DNA of 64,000 bases from Bacteroides sp. MSB163 (GCF_036416795.1 NZ_CP143867.1:3154001-3218000), one strand, 5' to 3'. Positions 14,708 to 24,031 are shown, numbered from the stretch's first letter. Notes: generated by a model not told the origin, from the letters alone. Translations and numbers: made by a program.

Positions 14708-14780
14708 TTTTGCACTTTGAAATCTATCTTAATTCTCTCATTGAGTAGCTTTGTTTCTCAATTGCGGTGCAAAGATACGA

Positions 14781-15275
14781 CTATTTTTGTAAACTCCAAG
14801 CGAAATCGATCATTTTTATTGCAGTAATTGCACATTCGTCACCTTTGTTACCCAGTTTGCCACCGGCGCGGTCCTCGGCTTGCTCCATCGTATTGGTGGT
14901 AATTAATCCGTAAATCACTGGTACGTTGCCAGTTGCGTTTAGTTGGGCAATTCCGTTGGTGCTTCCCATACAAACATAGTCAAAATGTGGAGTATCTCCT
15001 CTAACTACGCAACCAATTGCAATAACTGCATCCACATTACTATATTCAATGAATTGGTTGGCTCCAAAAATTAATTCAAAGCTACCCGGAACTGTTTTCA
15101 CCAAAATGTTTTCGTCTCTGGCACCATGTTTTTTTAAAGTATTCATTGCACCCTCTAAAAGTTTTCCGGTGATATTGAAGTTCCACTCAGAAACAACAAT
15201 GCCGAACTTCATTTCTTTAGCATCAGGAACAGAGTTGAAGTCGTAGTCTGAAAGGTTATGATAAGCTGTTGCCAT
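14781..15275 (-). CDS. ribH: 6,7-dimethyl-8-ribityllumazine synthase
   Basis: This gene encodes 164 residues, the usual RibH size. Recognisable blocks are GIVVSEWNFNITGKL, VPGSFELIFGANQFI, AIGCVVRGDTPHFDYVC with the catalytic His, and PVIYGLITTNTMEQAEDRAGG. It condenses the ribityl-uracil intermediate with dihydroxybutanone phosphate in riboflavin synthesis, as a cytoplasmic multimeric shell. It lies 138 bp after the TPR protein on the same strand, with an inverted repeat between them, so it may be transcribed separately. Confidence 0.96.
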   Translation of the reverse strand: MATAYHNLSDYDFNSVPDAKEMKFGIVVSEWNFNITGKLLEGAMNTLKKHGARDENILVKTVPGSFELIFGANQFIEYSNVDAVIAIGCVVRGDTPHFDYVCMGSTNGIAQLNATGNVPVIYGLITTNTMEQAEDRAGGKLGNKGDECAITAIKMIDFAWSLQK

Positions 15276-15325
15276 AGTTATTCTAAAATTAATAATTAAA
15301 AATAAAAGGGGGGATAAAAAAAGAA

Positions 15326-15386
15326 ACGGATTACACGGATTTCACGGTTGTTTCTTTTTTATCCGTGTAAAATCTGTGTAACCCGT
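15326..15386. repeat. Intergenic inverted repeat built of ACACGGAT units
   Basis: The left arm 15326-15347 (ACGGATTACACGGATTTC...) pairs imperfectly with 15363-15386 (CCGTGTAAAATCTGTGTAAC...). The loop region also contains GTTTCTTTTTTAT, which can pair with the A-rich run before the left arm. The same CACGGAT word builds a larger element at 36378-36483. Confidence 0.75.
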
Positions 15387-15413
15387 GTCTGATATACTAT
15401 ATAATAAGGTATA

Positions 15414-16097
15414 TTACTTCTTCAGCAGTTTGGCTTGTTCGATGTACTTATCGATATCCATTGACTGGTAAGAACGGAAATATTTGTCCTTAATCTTGGT
15501 ATATGCTTTGATAGCGTCGTCATACTTGCCTTGCTTAACGAGGATTTCTCCGGCTTGTTGCAAGTAGATAGGACTGAGTGAATTGTTATCAGCTTCGTCT
15601 GCAGCGCTCAGCAACATAGAAGCAGCTTTGTCCAGCTGGCCTAATTGTGCGTAGCAGTTACCCATTGCACCTTTCATTGCAGGAGCTATCATCTGGTCTT
15701 TTCCGCTGAAGCTATCCAGTGCTTTCACTGCAGCTTCGTATTGTCCCAGGTGAGCGTAGCAGATACCCATATATGCTTTTGCCAGGTTGGCAGCTTTGGT
15801 TCCACTGTATTCGTCAGCAATTTTAGCGAAACCTACGAATCCGATACTGTCGCCATTCAATGCCTGTTCGTAAAGGTCGGCCTCAAAGTATTCCTGTCCT
15901 TTGAACAATGCAGCCTGTGCCTTTTCTTCGCGCGGTTCAGCATAAAGGTTCTTGTACATTACTATACCGGCTACGATGATAATTACTGCTACTACAGCGC
16001 CGATAATTGCCTTTTTGTTTTTAATGAGAAATGCCTCCGATTGTGACAATGCTTCTTCCACATTCAGGGCTTCGTTAGCTTTCTTTTGTTCTGCCAT
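15414..16097 (-). CDS. Tetratricopeptide-repeat membrane-anchored protein
   Basis: This gene encodes 227 residues. A cytoplasmic head (NVEEALSQSEAFLIKNKK) is followed by one transmembrane helix at about 33-51 (AIIGAVVAVIIIVAGIVMY), and then by TPR-like helices (AKAYMGICYAHLGQYEAAVKAL, GAMGNCYAQLGQLDKAASML, YLQQAGEILVKQGKYDDAIKAY). The shape resembles the YfgM type of periplasmic TPR anchors. A TACTTTTG -7 box lies at about 16144-16151 on the minus strand. It is likely a scaffold in envelope protein handling, but the partner is unknown. From 16152 to the recF promoter I see no gene. Confidence 0.8.
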   Translation of the reverse strand: MAEQKKANEALNVEEALSQSEAFLIKNKKAIIGAVVAVIIIVAGIVMYKNLYAEPREEKAQAALFKGQEYFEADLYEQALNGDSIGFVGFAKIADEYSGTKAANLAKAYMGICYAHLGQYEAAVKALDSFSGKDQMIAPAMKGAMGNCYAQLGQLDKAASMLLSAADEADNNSLSPIYLQQAGEILVKQGKYDDAIKAYTKIKDKYFRSYQSMDIDKYIEQAKLLKK

Positions 16098-16394
16098 TTT
16101 ATATATTCTTTTTGTTATTATTCTTATTTAGCCATTTCGACCCGCAAAAGTAACTTTTTTATAGGTATCAACGAAATTTAGCGGCATCTTTTTTTCTTTT
16201 ACACTTGAAAACCCGAAATTCTTCCTATTTTTTGATGAGCTAAGCTTCACCTCCGCATTAAAAATAAGCATGCTTATTTTGTATTACATTCGGTTTAGAT
16301 AAATCTCTCACATTCGGAAAAAAGAATGAATTCTCTTTTCGCTCACTAAATCGAGATTTTGCATTATCTTTGTAACTGAATTTACCGCTGTAAT

Positions 16395-17507
16395 ATGATA
16401 CTGAAACGTATATCCATACTTAATTATAAGAATCTGGAACAAGTTGAGCTCTTGTTCTCACCCAAGTTGAACTGTTTTTTCGGACAGAACGGCATGGGAA
16501 AAACGAATTTGCTCGATGTCATTTATTTCCTTTCATTTTGTAAGAGTTCGGGCAATCCCATTGACTCGCAAAACATCCGCCATGATCAGGAATTCTTTGT
16601 CATCCAAGGCTTCTATGAAGCTCCTGACGGTACGCCGGAAGAGATTTATTGCGGTATGAAGCGCAGGCAAAAGAAACAATTCAAGCGGAATAAAAAGGAA
16701 TATACCCGCTTGTCCGATCATATCGGATTCTTGCCTCTGGTCATGGTTTCTCCTGCCGACTCTGAATTGATTGCCGGAGGCAGTGACGAGCGTCGGCGCT
16801 TTATGGATGTCGTAATTTCGCAGTATGATAAAGAGTATCTGGAAGCTCTGATACGCTATAATAAAGCGTTGGCTCAACGAAATACTTTGCTGAAAAGTGA
16901 AGTGCCGGTAGAAGAAGAGTTGTTCCTCATTTGGGAAGAGATGATGGCACAGGCCGGTGAGATTGTTTTCCGTAAGCGGGAGGCTTTTATCAGTGAATTC
17001 ATTCCTATTTTCCAGTCATTTTATTCTTTTATTTCACAAGATAAGGAGCAGGTAGGGTTGACTTATGATTCGCATGCCCGTGACGCATCCCTGTTAGATG
17101 TAATAAAAGCAAGTCGTGTGCGTGATCAGATTATGGGATACTCTCTGCATGGAATTCACAAAGATGAACTGAATATGCTTCTGGGTGATTTTCCTATCAA
17201 GCGGGAAGGTTCGCAAGGGCAAAACAAAACCTATCTTGTTGCCCTGAAATTGGCTCAGTTTGATTTCCTGAAAAGGACTGGCACCACAGTACCTTTGCTT
17301 CTGCTGGATGATATCTTCGATAAACTGGATGCCTCCCGCGTAGAGCAGATCATCAAGTTGGTAGCCGGTGATAACTTCGGGCAGATATTCATAACAGATA
17401 CGAACCGGGAACATCTGGATCGCATTCTTCATAAGGTAGGCAGCGATTACAAAATGTTCCAGGTAGATCAAGGGGGCATAACGGAACGGGAGGAGGATGA
17501 AGCATGA
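16395..17507 (+). CDS. recF: DNA replication and repair protein RecF
   Basis: This gene encodes 370 residues. The Walker A motif FGQNGMGKTNLLD lies at about 29-41, the RecF/SMC-type signature EGSQGQNKTYLVALKLAQ before the Walker B (PLLLLDDIFDKLD), and a D-loop region after it. RecF helps load RecA at single-strand gaps. The promoter TTATCTTTGTA lies just upstream at about 16367. The stop overlaps the start of the DciA gene by four bases. Confidence 0.96.
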   Translation: MILKRISILNYKNLEQVELLFSPKLNCFFGQNGMGKTNLLDVIYFLSFCKSSGNPIDSQNIRHDQEFFVIQGFYEAPDGTPEEIYCGMKRRQKKQFKRNKKEYTRLSDHIGFLPLVMVSPADSELIAGGSDERRRFMDVVISQYDKEYLEALIRYNKALAQRNTLLKSEVPVEEELFLIWEEMMAQAGEIVFRKREAFISEFIPIFQSFYSFISQDKEQVGLTYDSHARDASLLDVIKASRVRDQIMGYSLHGIHKDELNMLLGDFPIKREGSQGQNKTYLVALKLAQFDFLKRTGTTVPLLLLDDIFDKLDASRVEQIIKLVAGDNFGQIFITDTNREHLDRILHKVGSDYKMFQVDQGGITEREEDEA

Positions 17508-17794
17508 AGCGTAACGATGCCGAACAAATAGGTAAACTGATACGTACTTTCCTTCGGCAGGAGAGTCTGGAATCGCCACTCAATGAACAGCGGCTCATCA
17601 ATTCATGGGCAGAAATCCTTGGCCCCACTATTGCTTCTTATACCCGCGAACTCTATATCCGCAATCAGATTTTATATGTCCATCTGACTTCTGCCGCCCT
17701 GCGCCAGGAACTGATGATGGGACGTGATTTGCTGGTACGCAACCTGAACCGCCACGTAGGTGCGCAGGTAATCACGAATATCATATTTAGATAG
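17504..17794 (+). CDS. DUF721 / DciA-family protein
   Basis: This gene encodes 96 residues. The N-terminal helix (RNDAEQIGKLIRTFLRQ) and the segment NEQRLINSWAEILGPTIASYTRELYIRNQILYVHLTS, split here as WAEILGP and LYVHLTS blocks, match the DUF721/DciA family. DciA proteins are ancestral helicase loaders in many bacteria lacking DnaC. ATGA overlap with recF places it in the same operon, a common arrangement in Bacteroidota. Function here is inferred from family. Confidence 0.85.
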   Translation: MKRNDAEQIGKLIRTFLRQESLESPLNEQRLINSWAEILGPTIASYTRELYIRNQILYVHLTSAALRQELMMGRDLLVRNLNRHVGAQVITNIIFR

Positions 17795-17797
17795 TGA

Positions 17798-18589
17798 TTA
17801 GTGGTGAGTGATTAGTGATAAACTATCCACTCTCTGTATCTTCAATGCTTTCAATTCATCTATGGCACGGTTGTAATAAACAGGCGTTTCCAAGTCTTTA
17901 TTGTTATGCGCATCCAGTCCGATGATAGCAGTACAACCTTCATTGGCAGCAATGTGCCAGAAGTCCGGACAGGGATAAGTCTGCAAATTGTGCGCCTCAT
18001 TATAAGCTACATAACCGATATTATATTCCAGCGGAATATGGAGGCGTGCGGCTGTGCGGCAGATATGGCGGCTGATTAGCTTACAGTGGCGGTCGAACTG
18101 AGGATATGAGCGCATGAATAAATCTGGGTGAGCCAAACAGCAGAATAAACCACTTTCCATTCCCTCGATGGCACTCTCTTCATAGAGTTCCAGCATATCG
18201 AGGTTCTCGGTATGATGCCCGAAGTAAGGGAACTTCTCATCTGTATGGTAATGGTGATTGCCGAACAAGATATAATCCAGTTGATATTCTTTGATTTTTT
18301 CTTTCAGCCAATGAATATAAGCGGGAAAATACTCGCATTCCAATCCGATTTTGATACTGATCTGATCCCGGTATTTCTCGCGGAGCGAGCGTAGGCTTTC
18401 TACGTATCCGGGTAATTCTTCGGGGAGCATACGCATGTCAGCCACATAATCGGTGTGGTACTTCCATGGAGTGTGGTCTGAAAATCCTAGTTCCTGATAG
18501 CCGCCTTTGATGGCGCTGAGCACGTAGTCTTCGTCGCTACCCGTAGCGTGCATGCAACGGGTAGTATGAGTGTGATAATTTGTTTTCAT
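17798..18589 (-). CDS. PHP-domain histidinol-phosphatase-like protein
   Basis: This gene encodes 263 residues. Metal-binding PHP motifs are visible: YHTHTTRCMHA at the N-terminus, ELGFSDHTPW, GLECEYFP, FGNHHY, LAHPDLFMR and IGLDAHNN near the end. This is the HisJ/HisK type of histidinol phosphatase, though PHP proteins have other substrates and it is not near his genes. It overlaps the formyl-THF ligase by four bases (ATGA). Its last residues SLITHH and stop are encoded by a short tandem repeat (AGTGATTAGTG type) that runs to the end of the convergent DciA gene only 3 bp away. Confidence 0.85.
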   Translation of the reverse strand: MKTNYHTHTTRCMHATGSDEDYVLSAIKGGYQELGFSDHTPWKYHTDYVADMRMLPEELPGYVESLRSLREKYRDQISIKIGLECEYFPAYIHWLKEKIKEYQLDYILFGNHHYHTDEKFPYFGHHTENLDMLELYEESAIEGMESGLFCCLAHPDLFMRSYPQFDRHCKLISRHICRTAARLHIPLEYNIGYVAYNEAHNLQTYPCPDFWHIAANEGCTAIIGLDAHNNKDLETPVYYNRAIDELKALKIQRVDSLSLITHH

Positions 18590-19125
18590 TGAATTGTTAT
18601 AATCGTATCCATGCGGATGTCGAATGGCTCCGCAGGCACTTCTTCCACTAGTTGAAAAGGAAAACAGATGCCGGCTTTGAAAGCCGTGAGGCGGGGGAGC
18701 AGTCGGTCATAATAACCTTTGCCTCTACCCAGACGGTTACCTGCGTTATCGAAAGCTACGCCGGGAACGGCGACAAAGTCGATAGCTGCATAGTCGGTGA
18801 AGAGTTCTCCGGTAGGTTCTTCAATACCATAACTTCCTGTTGCCAGATCTTCGGGACCGGTATAGACACGCAATTCCAGATCGTCACCTACGACAACTGG
18901 AAGTAATATCCGTTTTTCACGGCTCCACTTCCGGACAAATTCATGCGTATCGACTTCGTCCTTCAGTGAATAATAGAGCAGGACGATATGTGCCGCCCTG
19001 AAAGCCGGATGGGCTTCCAGGGCGGCAAGTATTTCAGCAGACTGGGATTGATGCGTAGTGGTAAGCCCGTGCCGGGTCTTTAACAATGCCATACGCTTCC
19101 GCAGTTCTTTTTTTCTTTCCTTCAT
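18586..19125 (-). CDS. 5-formyltetrahydrofolate cyclo-ligase
   Basis: This gene encodes 179 residues. The N-terminal KKELRKRM, the YYSLKDEVDT block and GRGKGYYDRLL (ATP/folate site) define the family. It converts 5-formyl-THF to 5,10-methenyl-THF. The N-terminal LR motif belongs to the family core, so the start at 19125 is likely right; this places the first 92 bases inside the coding sequence of the S41 protease in another frame. The 3' end overlaps the PHP gene by four bases. Confidence 0.92.
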   Translation of the reverse strand: MKERKKELRKRMALLKTRHGLTTTHQSQSAEILAALEAHPAFRAAHIVLLYYSLKDEVDTHEFVRKWSREKRILLPVVVGDDLELRVYTGPEDLATGSYGIEEPTGELFTDYAAIDFVAVPGVAFDNAGNRLGRGKGYYDRLLPRLTAFKAGICFPFQLVEEVPAEPFDIRMDTIITIQ

Positions 19126-20776
19126 CTTTCGTTTCTTCTTTCACAACATCTTCCGGAGCTTTGGGAAATGCTTCGCCGTTCTCCAGAATTTCCAATGCCT
19201 TTTGTACGGTAGGATCGCCCTGGTTGATATACCTTATATAAGGCTCCCTGCCTAATATATTATAGATAATGTTTCCATAAAGGTTTCTTTCCATCAGCTT
19301 GTAGGACTTGTGAATAAGGATATTGCGTCTCTTCACTCCTTTGCTGTCTGCAAAACGGATAAACTGTTCTACGATGCCTTGCTGACGAAGATATTTCAGC
19401 ATGTCTTCTTCATTTTCGAACTCATTCAGTTTAGCCCGGTTGCGGTCGGAATACTGGAAACTGAACTGTAAAGTCAGTCCTTTATTGAGCACTTCAATCA
19501 GATAAGAAGAGGTTCCTGTGGTATCCTGCGGTACGAATACGTCCGGCATAATACCACCACCACCGTAAACGGGACGTCCCAAACGGGTGGAGTAGCGTAA
19601 ATTCTCGTCCAGCTTGATGCTATCCTTAGAGAAGAATTCACCATGCTCGTAGCGGGTCAGCCAATCCATTTCGTACTTGGCGTCCTTACCGTTCTTATAC
19701 GGACGTTGTATGCAACGGCCGGATGGAGTATAGTAGCGGGCGATTGTCAGGCGGATAGCAGAGCCATCGCTGAAGTCAATCGGTTGTTGTACCAATCCTT
19801 TTCCGAAGGAACGGCGTCCTACGATTGTACCACGGTCATTATCCTGAATGGCTCCTGCAAAGATCTCACTGGCGGATGCCGAACTTTCATTGGTCAGCAC
19901 AACCAAAGGCATTTTCTGGCAACTGCCTGTTCCGTTGGCATAATCTTCCATACGGGGGTATTTGCGTCCCTGGGCATAGACAATAAGTTGTCCTTCCGGC
20001 AGGAACTCATTCACCATACGCACGGCAGCCTCCATGTAACCACCGGTGTTGTCGCGCAAGTCAATAATAATTCCCTTACAATTCTGATGACTGAGTTGAG
20101 CGATAGCATTCAGCAATTCTACATGAGTGGTACGTCCGAACTTACTGATTTGAATGTATCCATAATCATTGCTGAGCATATAAGCTGCATCAATTGTATT
20201 CTGTGGAATATCACCGCGGGTGATGACGAAGTCCAGCAAATCTTTTTCTGTAGCACGTTTGACACCCAGTTTTACTTTGGTTCCTTTTGGACCTTTCAAA
20301 GTGCGCATGGCTTTCTCATTGGTCAGTTTTATTCCGGCGAACAGGCTGTCGTCTACCATAACGATGCGGTCACCCGCCATCAGTCCTACCTTCTCGGACG
20401 GACCACCCTGAATGACACTGTTCACATGAATCGTATCATCCTGAATGGTGAATTGAATACCGATACCGCTGAAGCTGCCTTCCAACTCTGAATTAACTTC
20501 CTCCAGATTCTGGGCAGGAATGTAAGTAGAGTGGGGGTCTAACTCAGCCAATATCTGTGGCATTGCTTTTTCCACAAGGTCCGTCATGTTGACGGTGTCT
20601 ACATACTGGTCTTCAACAACCCGCAACAAAGCATTCAGCTTGTTGGACGAGCCATTAATAATGCCCAGCGTATTTCCGGCGAAATGCCTGGCATAAAATG
20701 TTCCGATCAGAATTCCCATTACCACGCTGATTGCAATGACGAGCGGGGTAAAGCGGGAAGAGTTTTTTGTACTCAT
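19034..20776 (-). CDS. S41-family C-terminal processing peptidase (CtpA-like)
   Basis: This gene encodes 580 residues. One N-terminal membrane segment (LVIAISVVMGILIGTFYA) anchors it in the inner membrane facing the periplasm. A PDZ domain follows (GIGIQFTIQDDTIHV ... GLMAGDRIVMVDD), then the S41 core with ESSASASEIFAGA (catalytic Ser) and RSFGKGLVQ (catalytic Lys). It trims or degrades envelope proteins. The C-terminal tail is longer than the basic family and overlaps the start of the next gene by 92 bases. Upstream at 20777-20863 is a run of AGCTACGAG-type tandem repeats. Confidence 0.93.
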   Translation of the reverse strand: MSTKNSSRFTPLVIAISVVMGILIGTFYARHFAGNTLGIINGSSNKLNALLRVVEDQYVDTVNMTDLVEKAMPQILAELDPHSTYIPAQNLEEVNSELEGSFSGIGIQFTIQDDTIHVNSVIQGGPSEKVGLMAGDRIVMVDDSLFAGIKLTNEKAMRTLKGPKGTKVKLGVKRATEKDLLDFVITRGDIPQNTIDAAYMLSNDYGYIQISKFGRTTHVELLNAIAQLSHQNCKGIIIDLRDNTGGYMEAAVRMVNEFLPEGQLIVYAQGRKYPRMEDYANGTGSCQKMPLVVLTNESSASASEIFAGAIQDNDRGTIVGRRSFGKGLVQQPIDFSDGSAIRLTIARYYTPSGRCIQRPYKNGKDAKYEMDWLTRYEHGEFFSKDSIKLDENLRYSTRLGRPVYGGGGIMPDVFVPQDTTGTSSYLIEVLNKGLTLQFSFQYSDRNRAKLNEFENEEDMLKYLRQQGIVEQFIRFADSKGVKRRNILIHKSYKLMERNLYGNIIYNILGREPYIRYINQGDPTVQKALEILENGEAFPKAPEDVVKEETKDEGKKKRTAEAYGIVKDPARAYHYASIPVC

Positions 20777-20863
20777 GTTCTTAAAAGTTGTTAGCTACGA
20801 GCTACAAGCTACGAGTGGTGGCTGGTGGTTCGTAGATTTTAGTTTATTGTTTGTTTAAGGTCT

Positions 20864-21325
20864 TTATTCTTTACTTGTAGCCTGTAGCTCATCACGTGTA
20901 GCTACATATACTACCTCGATACCTGCACGCTTCAAAAGTTCGATACCGTCTTCCAAACGGTATTTCTCGGAGTAAACCACCCGTTTGATACCTGCCTGGA
21001 TAATCAGTTTGGAACATTCGATACATGGTGAAGCGGTGACATACATAGTGGCACCGTCGCTGCTGTTATTAGAGCATGCTATCTTTGTGATTGCATTCGC
21101 CTCGGCATGCAACACGTAAGGTTTGGTAACGTTATTATCATCTTCACATACATTTTCAAAACCGGCAGGCGTTCCGTTATACCCGTCAGAAATGATCATT
21201 TTATCTTTGACGATGAGTGCACCTACCTGGCGGCGTTTACAATATGAATTTTCCGCCCAGATACTTGCCATACGTATATAACGCTTGTCCAGCGCTTCTT
21301 GTTTTTCTTTAGCAGAACCTTCCAT
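20864..21325 (-). CDS. Deoxycytidylate (dCMP) deaminase
   Basis: This gene encodes 153 residues. Zinc ligands are clear: HAEANAI (His and catalytic Glu) and SPCIECSKLI (two Cys). GALIVKDKMIISDGYNGTP is the family's N-terminal block. It converts dCMP to dUMP for thymidylate synthesis in the cytoplasm. It follows the DUF4847 gene by 4 bp and is likely in one operon from the M3 peptidase on. Its C-terminal codons (DELQATSKE) include the same AGCTACA word as the repeats just downstream. Confidence 0.93.
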   Translation of the reverse strand: MEGSAKEKQEALDKRYIRMASIWAENSYCKRRQVGALIVKDKMIISDGYNGTPAGFENVCEDDNNVTKPYVLHAEANAITKIACSNNSSDGATMYVTASPCIECSKLIIQAGIKRVVYSEKYRLEDGIELLKRAGIEVVYVATRDELQATSKE

Positions 21326-21329
21326 AGTC

Positions 21330-21851
21330 TTAATTACCTGAGTTACGTTGTGGAGCGAAAGAGATGAACTTTACAGTCTGTCCCTCTTTGTAATAAATAT
21401 ATAGATTCTTATTGTCACCTCCATATTTGAATGCACTCTTTAGTCCGTCCATAAAGGCCTTACCTAAATACTTATCCCCATCGGTACCTCCTCCATTTTT
21501 TATGGTAATATTTAATTCCCGATTATCCCCATTTGCACTCCAGTCACCATTGACAGAAGCGCTGGTGGCTTTCCCGCTAAAAGTCCCGATTGCTACATCG
21601 TTTACGTTAGCACCTTCAAACACTAAAGTGTAATTATCTCCTGTAATCGTCTTAAAACTTTTTTCTCTGGCATCTTGATCGTTTTGCCAGAAGTCGTACA
21701 TTTTGTTTTGTCCTTCCACTGCAATGTAAGTCATGTACCAGGTTTTTCCGGTGAAGATGTCAATGACATCGTCTTCCTGATCACAAGCGCTCAATACGGG
21801 TAAGAAGAGAGCGATTAACAGTAACTGTATATAGGTCTTCATCTTTTTCAT
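21330..21851 (-). CDS. DUF4847 lipoprotein
   Basis: This gene encodes 173 residues with a lipoprotein signal (LLLIALFLPVLSAC then DQEDD). The mature part contains FTGKTWYMTYIAVEG and an eight-stranded, lipocalin-like pattern (TLVFEGANV, FSGKATSASVNGDWS, LNITIKNGG). It matches DUF4847 from memory. The start overlaps the M3 peptidase stop by four bases. Probably a periplasmic or outer-membrane lipoprotein; no function is known. Confidence 0.78.
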   Translation of the reverse strand: MKKMKTYIQLLLIALFLPVLSACDQEDDVIDIFTGKTWYMTYIAVEGQNKMYDFWQNDQDAREKSFKTITGDNYTLVFEGANVNDVAIGTFSGKATSASVNGDWSANGDNRELNITIKNGGGTDGDKYLGKAFMDGLKSAFKYGGDNKNLYIYYKEGQTVKFISFAPQRNSGN

Positions 21852-23944
21852 TTCTTTATTCCATTTCTGATTAATAATGCATCAATAGTTGGTTCTTGTC
21901 CGCGAAAGCGTTTGTATAGTGTCATCGGGTGTTCTGTTCCTCCTTTGGAAAGAATGTTTTCCCTGAAGGAAGCGGCTACTTCCGGATTGAAGATTCCTTT
22001 TTGTTTAAACAGTGAGAAAGCATCCGCATCCAGAACTTCCGCCCATTTGTAGCTGTAATATCCGGCAGAATAACCTCCGGCAAAGATATGCGAGAACTGT
22101 GTACTCATACAGGCATCTTCTACCATAGGAAGAATCTGTGCTTTCTTCCATGCTTCTTTTTCATAAACCTTCACGTCGCCATCAAATGGGGTAGTACGGG
22201 TGTACCATGCCATATCCAGTAATCCAAAGCTAACTTGACGCAGGCAGGCATAAGCGGCATCGAAATTAGAAGAATCTACAATGCGTTGTACCAATTCGTC
22301 CGGGATGAGTTCTCCAGTCTTATAATGTCTGGCAAATGTGTGGAGGAACTCCTTTTCAATAGCGAAGTTCTCCATGAATTGAGAGGGAAGTTCCACAAAG
22401 TCCCAATATACATTTGTACCGCTTAGGTTTTCATAGGTGGAATTCGCGAACATACCATGCAGACTATGCCCAAATTCATGCAGGAATGTCTCCAGTTCAC
22501 CAAATGTCAGTAAGGCGGGTTTGTCTTTTGTCGGGTTGGTGAAGTTCATCACGATAGATATGTGCGGACGACTGTTTTCACCGGTTGCCTCGTCAATCCA
22601 TTGCTCTTTATAAGAAGTCATCCATGCACCTGCGCGTTTACCCTCTCTGGGATGGAAATCTGTATAGAGCACGGACAGGAATTTACCGTCTTTATCAAAT
22701 ACCTCATATGCATCCACATCCTTATGGTATACCGGGATATCGTTGTTTTTCTTGAAAGTAATACCATACAAGCGGGTGGCCAGACCGAATACACCTTCTT
22801 TTACCTTGCTCAGTTCAAAATAGGGACGGAGCATTTCATCATCTATCTGGAACTTCTGGTCTTTCAGTTTATGGGAATAATAAGACCAGTCCCAAGGCAT
22901 TACTGTGAAGTCACTGCCTTCCAGTTGGCGTGCCAAAGCCTCTACCTCTGCATGTTCTTGCTTGGCGGTGGGAGTGTAAGCATCCAGTAGCTGATCCAGC
23001 AGTTTATATACATTGCCGCTGTTTTCTGCCATTCGCTCTTTCAGGTTATATTCAGCAAAACTGCTGTATCCCAAAAGTTGCGCAATAGCCAGACGGGTAT
23101 TAACAAGCTTCTTTACAATCTCCAGATTGTTGGTTTCATTGTCATGGGTACATTTGGTATTATATGCCATATAAAGCTTACAGCGCAAATCGCGGTTACT
23201 AGCATACGTCATAAACGGGCTATAGCTGGGGGCCTGCAAAGTGAATACCCATCCTTCCACGCCTTTTTCTTTGGCAGTTTCTGCGGCTGCATCAATGGCG
23301 CTTTGCGGCAGGCCGGCAAGTTGTGCAGGGTCTGTCAGTACCAGTTTATAGTCGTTGGTTTCTTTCAGGTTGTTTTCTCCGAATTGCAGGGTTAGCAAGC
23401 TAAGTTCTTTGCTCAGAGCACGGTATTGCTCTTTGGCTTCTCCTTCGAGATTAGCTCCACTGCGAACAAAGCTATTGTACACTTTCTCCAGCAGCTTGTT
23501 TTGCTCGGGAGTAAGATTAGCCTGGTCTTTCTGGTCATACACTGCCTTAATGCGTGCAAATAACTTCTCATTCAGAGTGATGTTATTGCCATGTTCGCTC
23601 AGCAACGGCATGATGGATTTTGCCAGTTCCTGCATGTCATCGTTGGTTTCCGCACTCAGCAGATTGCCGAATACAGTGCTGACTTGGTTCAACAGTTCGC
23701 CGGACTTCTCGTAAGCAGCGACCGTGTTGGCGAATGTAGCCGCTTCCGGATTATTGGTGATAGCATCGATCTCCGCATTGTGACGGTTGATGCCTTCACG
23801 AATGGCGGGTTCATAATGTTCGGTCTTTATCTTTTCAAACGGGATAGTACCGTGAGGCGTAGAATACTTTTCAAAAAAAGGGTTTTGAGCCTGTATTATA
23901 TTCATAAAGCAGAGTAATGTTAGTGTTAGTTTTAATTTTATCAT
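21848..23944 (-). CDS. M3-family metallopeptidase (peptidyl-dipeptidase Dcp-like)
   Basis: This gene encodes 698 residues. An N-terminal signal peptide (LTLTLLCFMNIIQA, then QNPFF) directs export. The zinc site HEFGHSLHGMF (HEXXH) is followed by the family's second ligand Glu in the ENLSGTNVYWDFVELPSQ region, which is typical of thimet/Dcp enzymes. The C-terminal GGYSAGYYSYKWAEVLDADAF block carries the substrate-binding His/Tyr residues of the family. It trims peptides in the periplasm. It is the first gene of a run with DUF4847, dCMP deaminase and the S41 protease. Confidence 0.94.
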   Translation of the reverse strand: MIKLKLTLTLLCFMNIIQAQNPFFEKYSTPHGTIPFEKIKTEHYEPAIREGINRHNAEIDAITNNPEAATFANTVAAYEKSGELLNQVSTVFGNLLSAETNDDMQELAKSIMPLLSEHGNNITLNEKLFARIKAVYDQKDQANLTPEQNKLLEKVYNSFVRSGANLEGEAKEQYRALSKELSLLTLQFGENNLKETNDYKLVLTDPAQLAGLPQSAIDAAAETAKEKGVEGWVFTLQAPSYSPFMTYASNRDLRCKLYMAYNTKCTHDNETNNLEIVKKLVNTRLAIAQLLGYSSFAEYNLKERMAENSGNVYKLLDQLLDAYTPTAKQEHAEVEALARQLEGSDFTVMPWDWSYYSHKLKDQKFQIDDEMLRPYFELSKVKEGVFGLATRLYGITFKKNNDIPVYHKDVDAYEVFDKDGKFLSVLYTDFHPREGKRAGAWMTSYKEQWIDEATGENSRPHISIVMNFTNPTKDKPALLTFGELETFLHEFGHSLHGMFANSTYENLSGTNVYWDFVELPSQFMENFAIEKEFLHTFARHYKTGELIPDELVQRIVDSSNFDAAYACLRQVSFGLLDMAWYTRTTPFDGDVKVYEKEAWKKAQILPMVEDACMSTQFSHIFAGGYSAGYYSYKWAEVLDADAFSLFKQKGIFNPEVAASFRENILSKGGTEHPMTLYKRFRGQEPTIDALLIRNGIKK

Positions 23945-24031
23945 ACTTACTTAGGTTCGGTAAAAATAATCTAACCGCAAAAGTGCAAAAAAAATAGCTG
24001 ATTTAATGAACAACCCGTTGTATTTTAACAA

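Noticed and set aside
19643..20491. 282-residue open frame opposite the S41 protease
   Set aside because: Antisense shadow; the protease carries clear catalytic motifs on the other strand.
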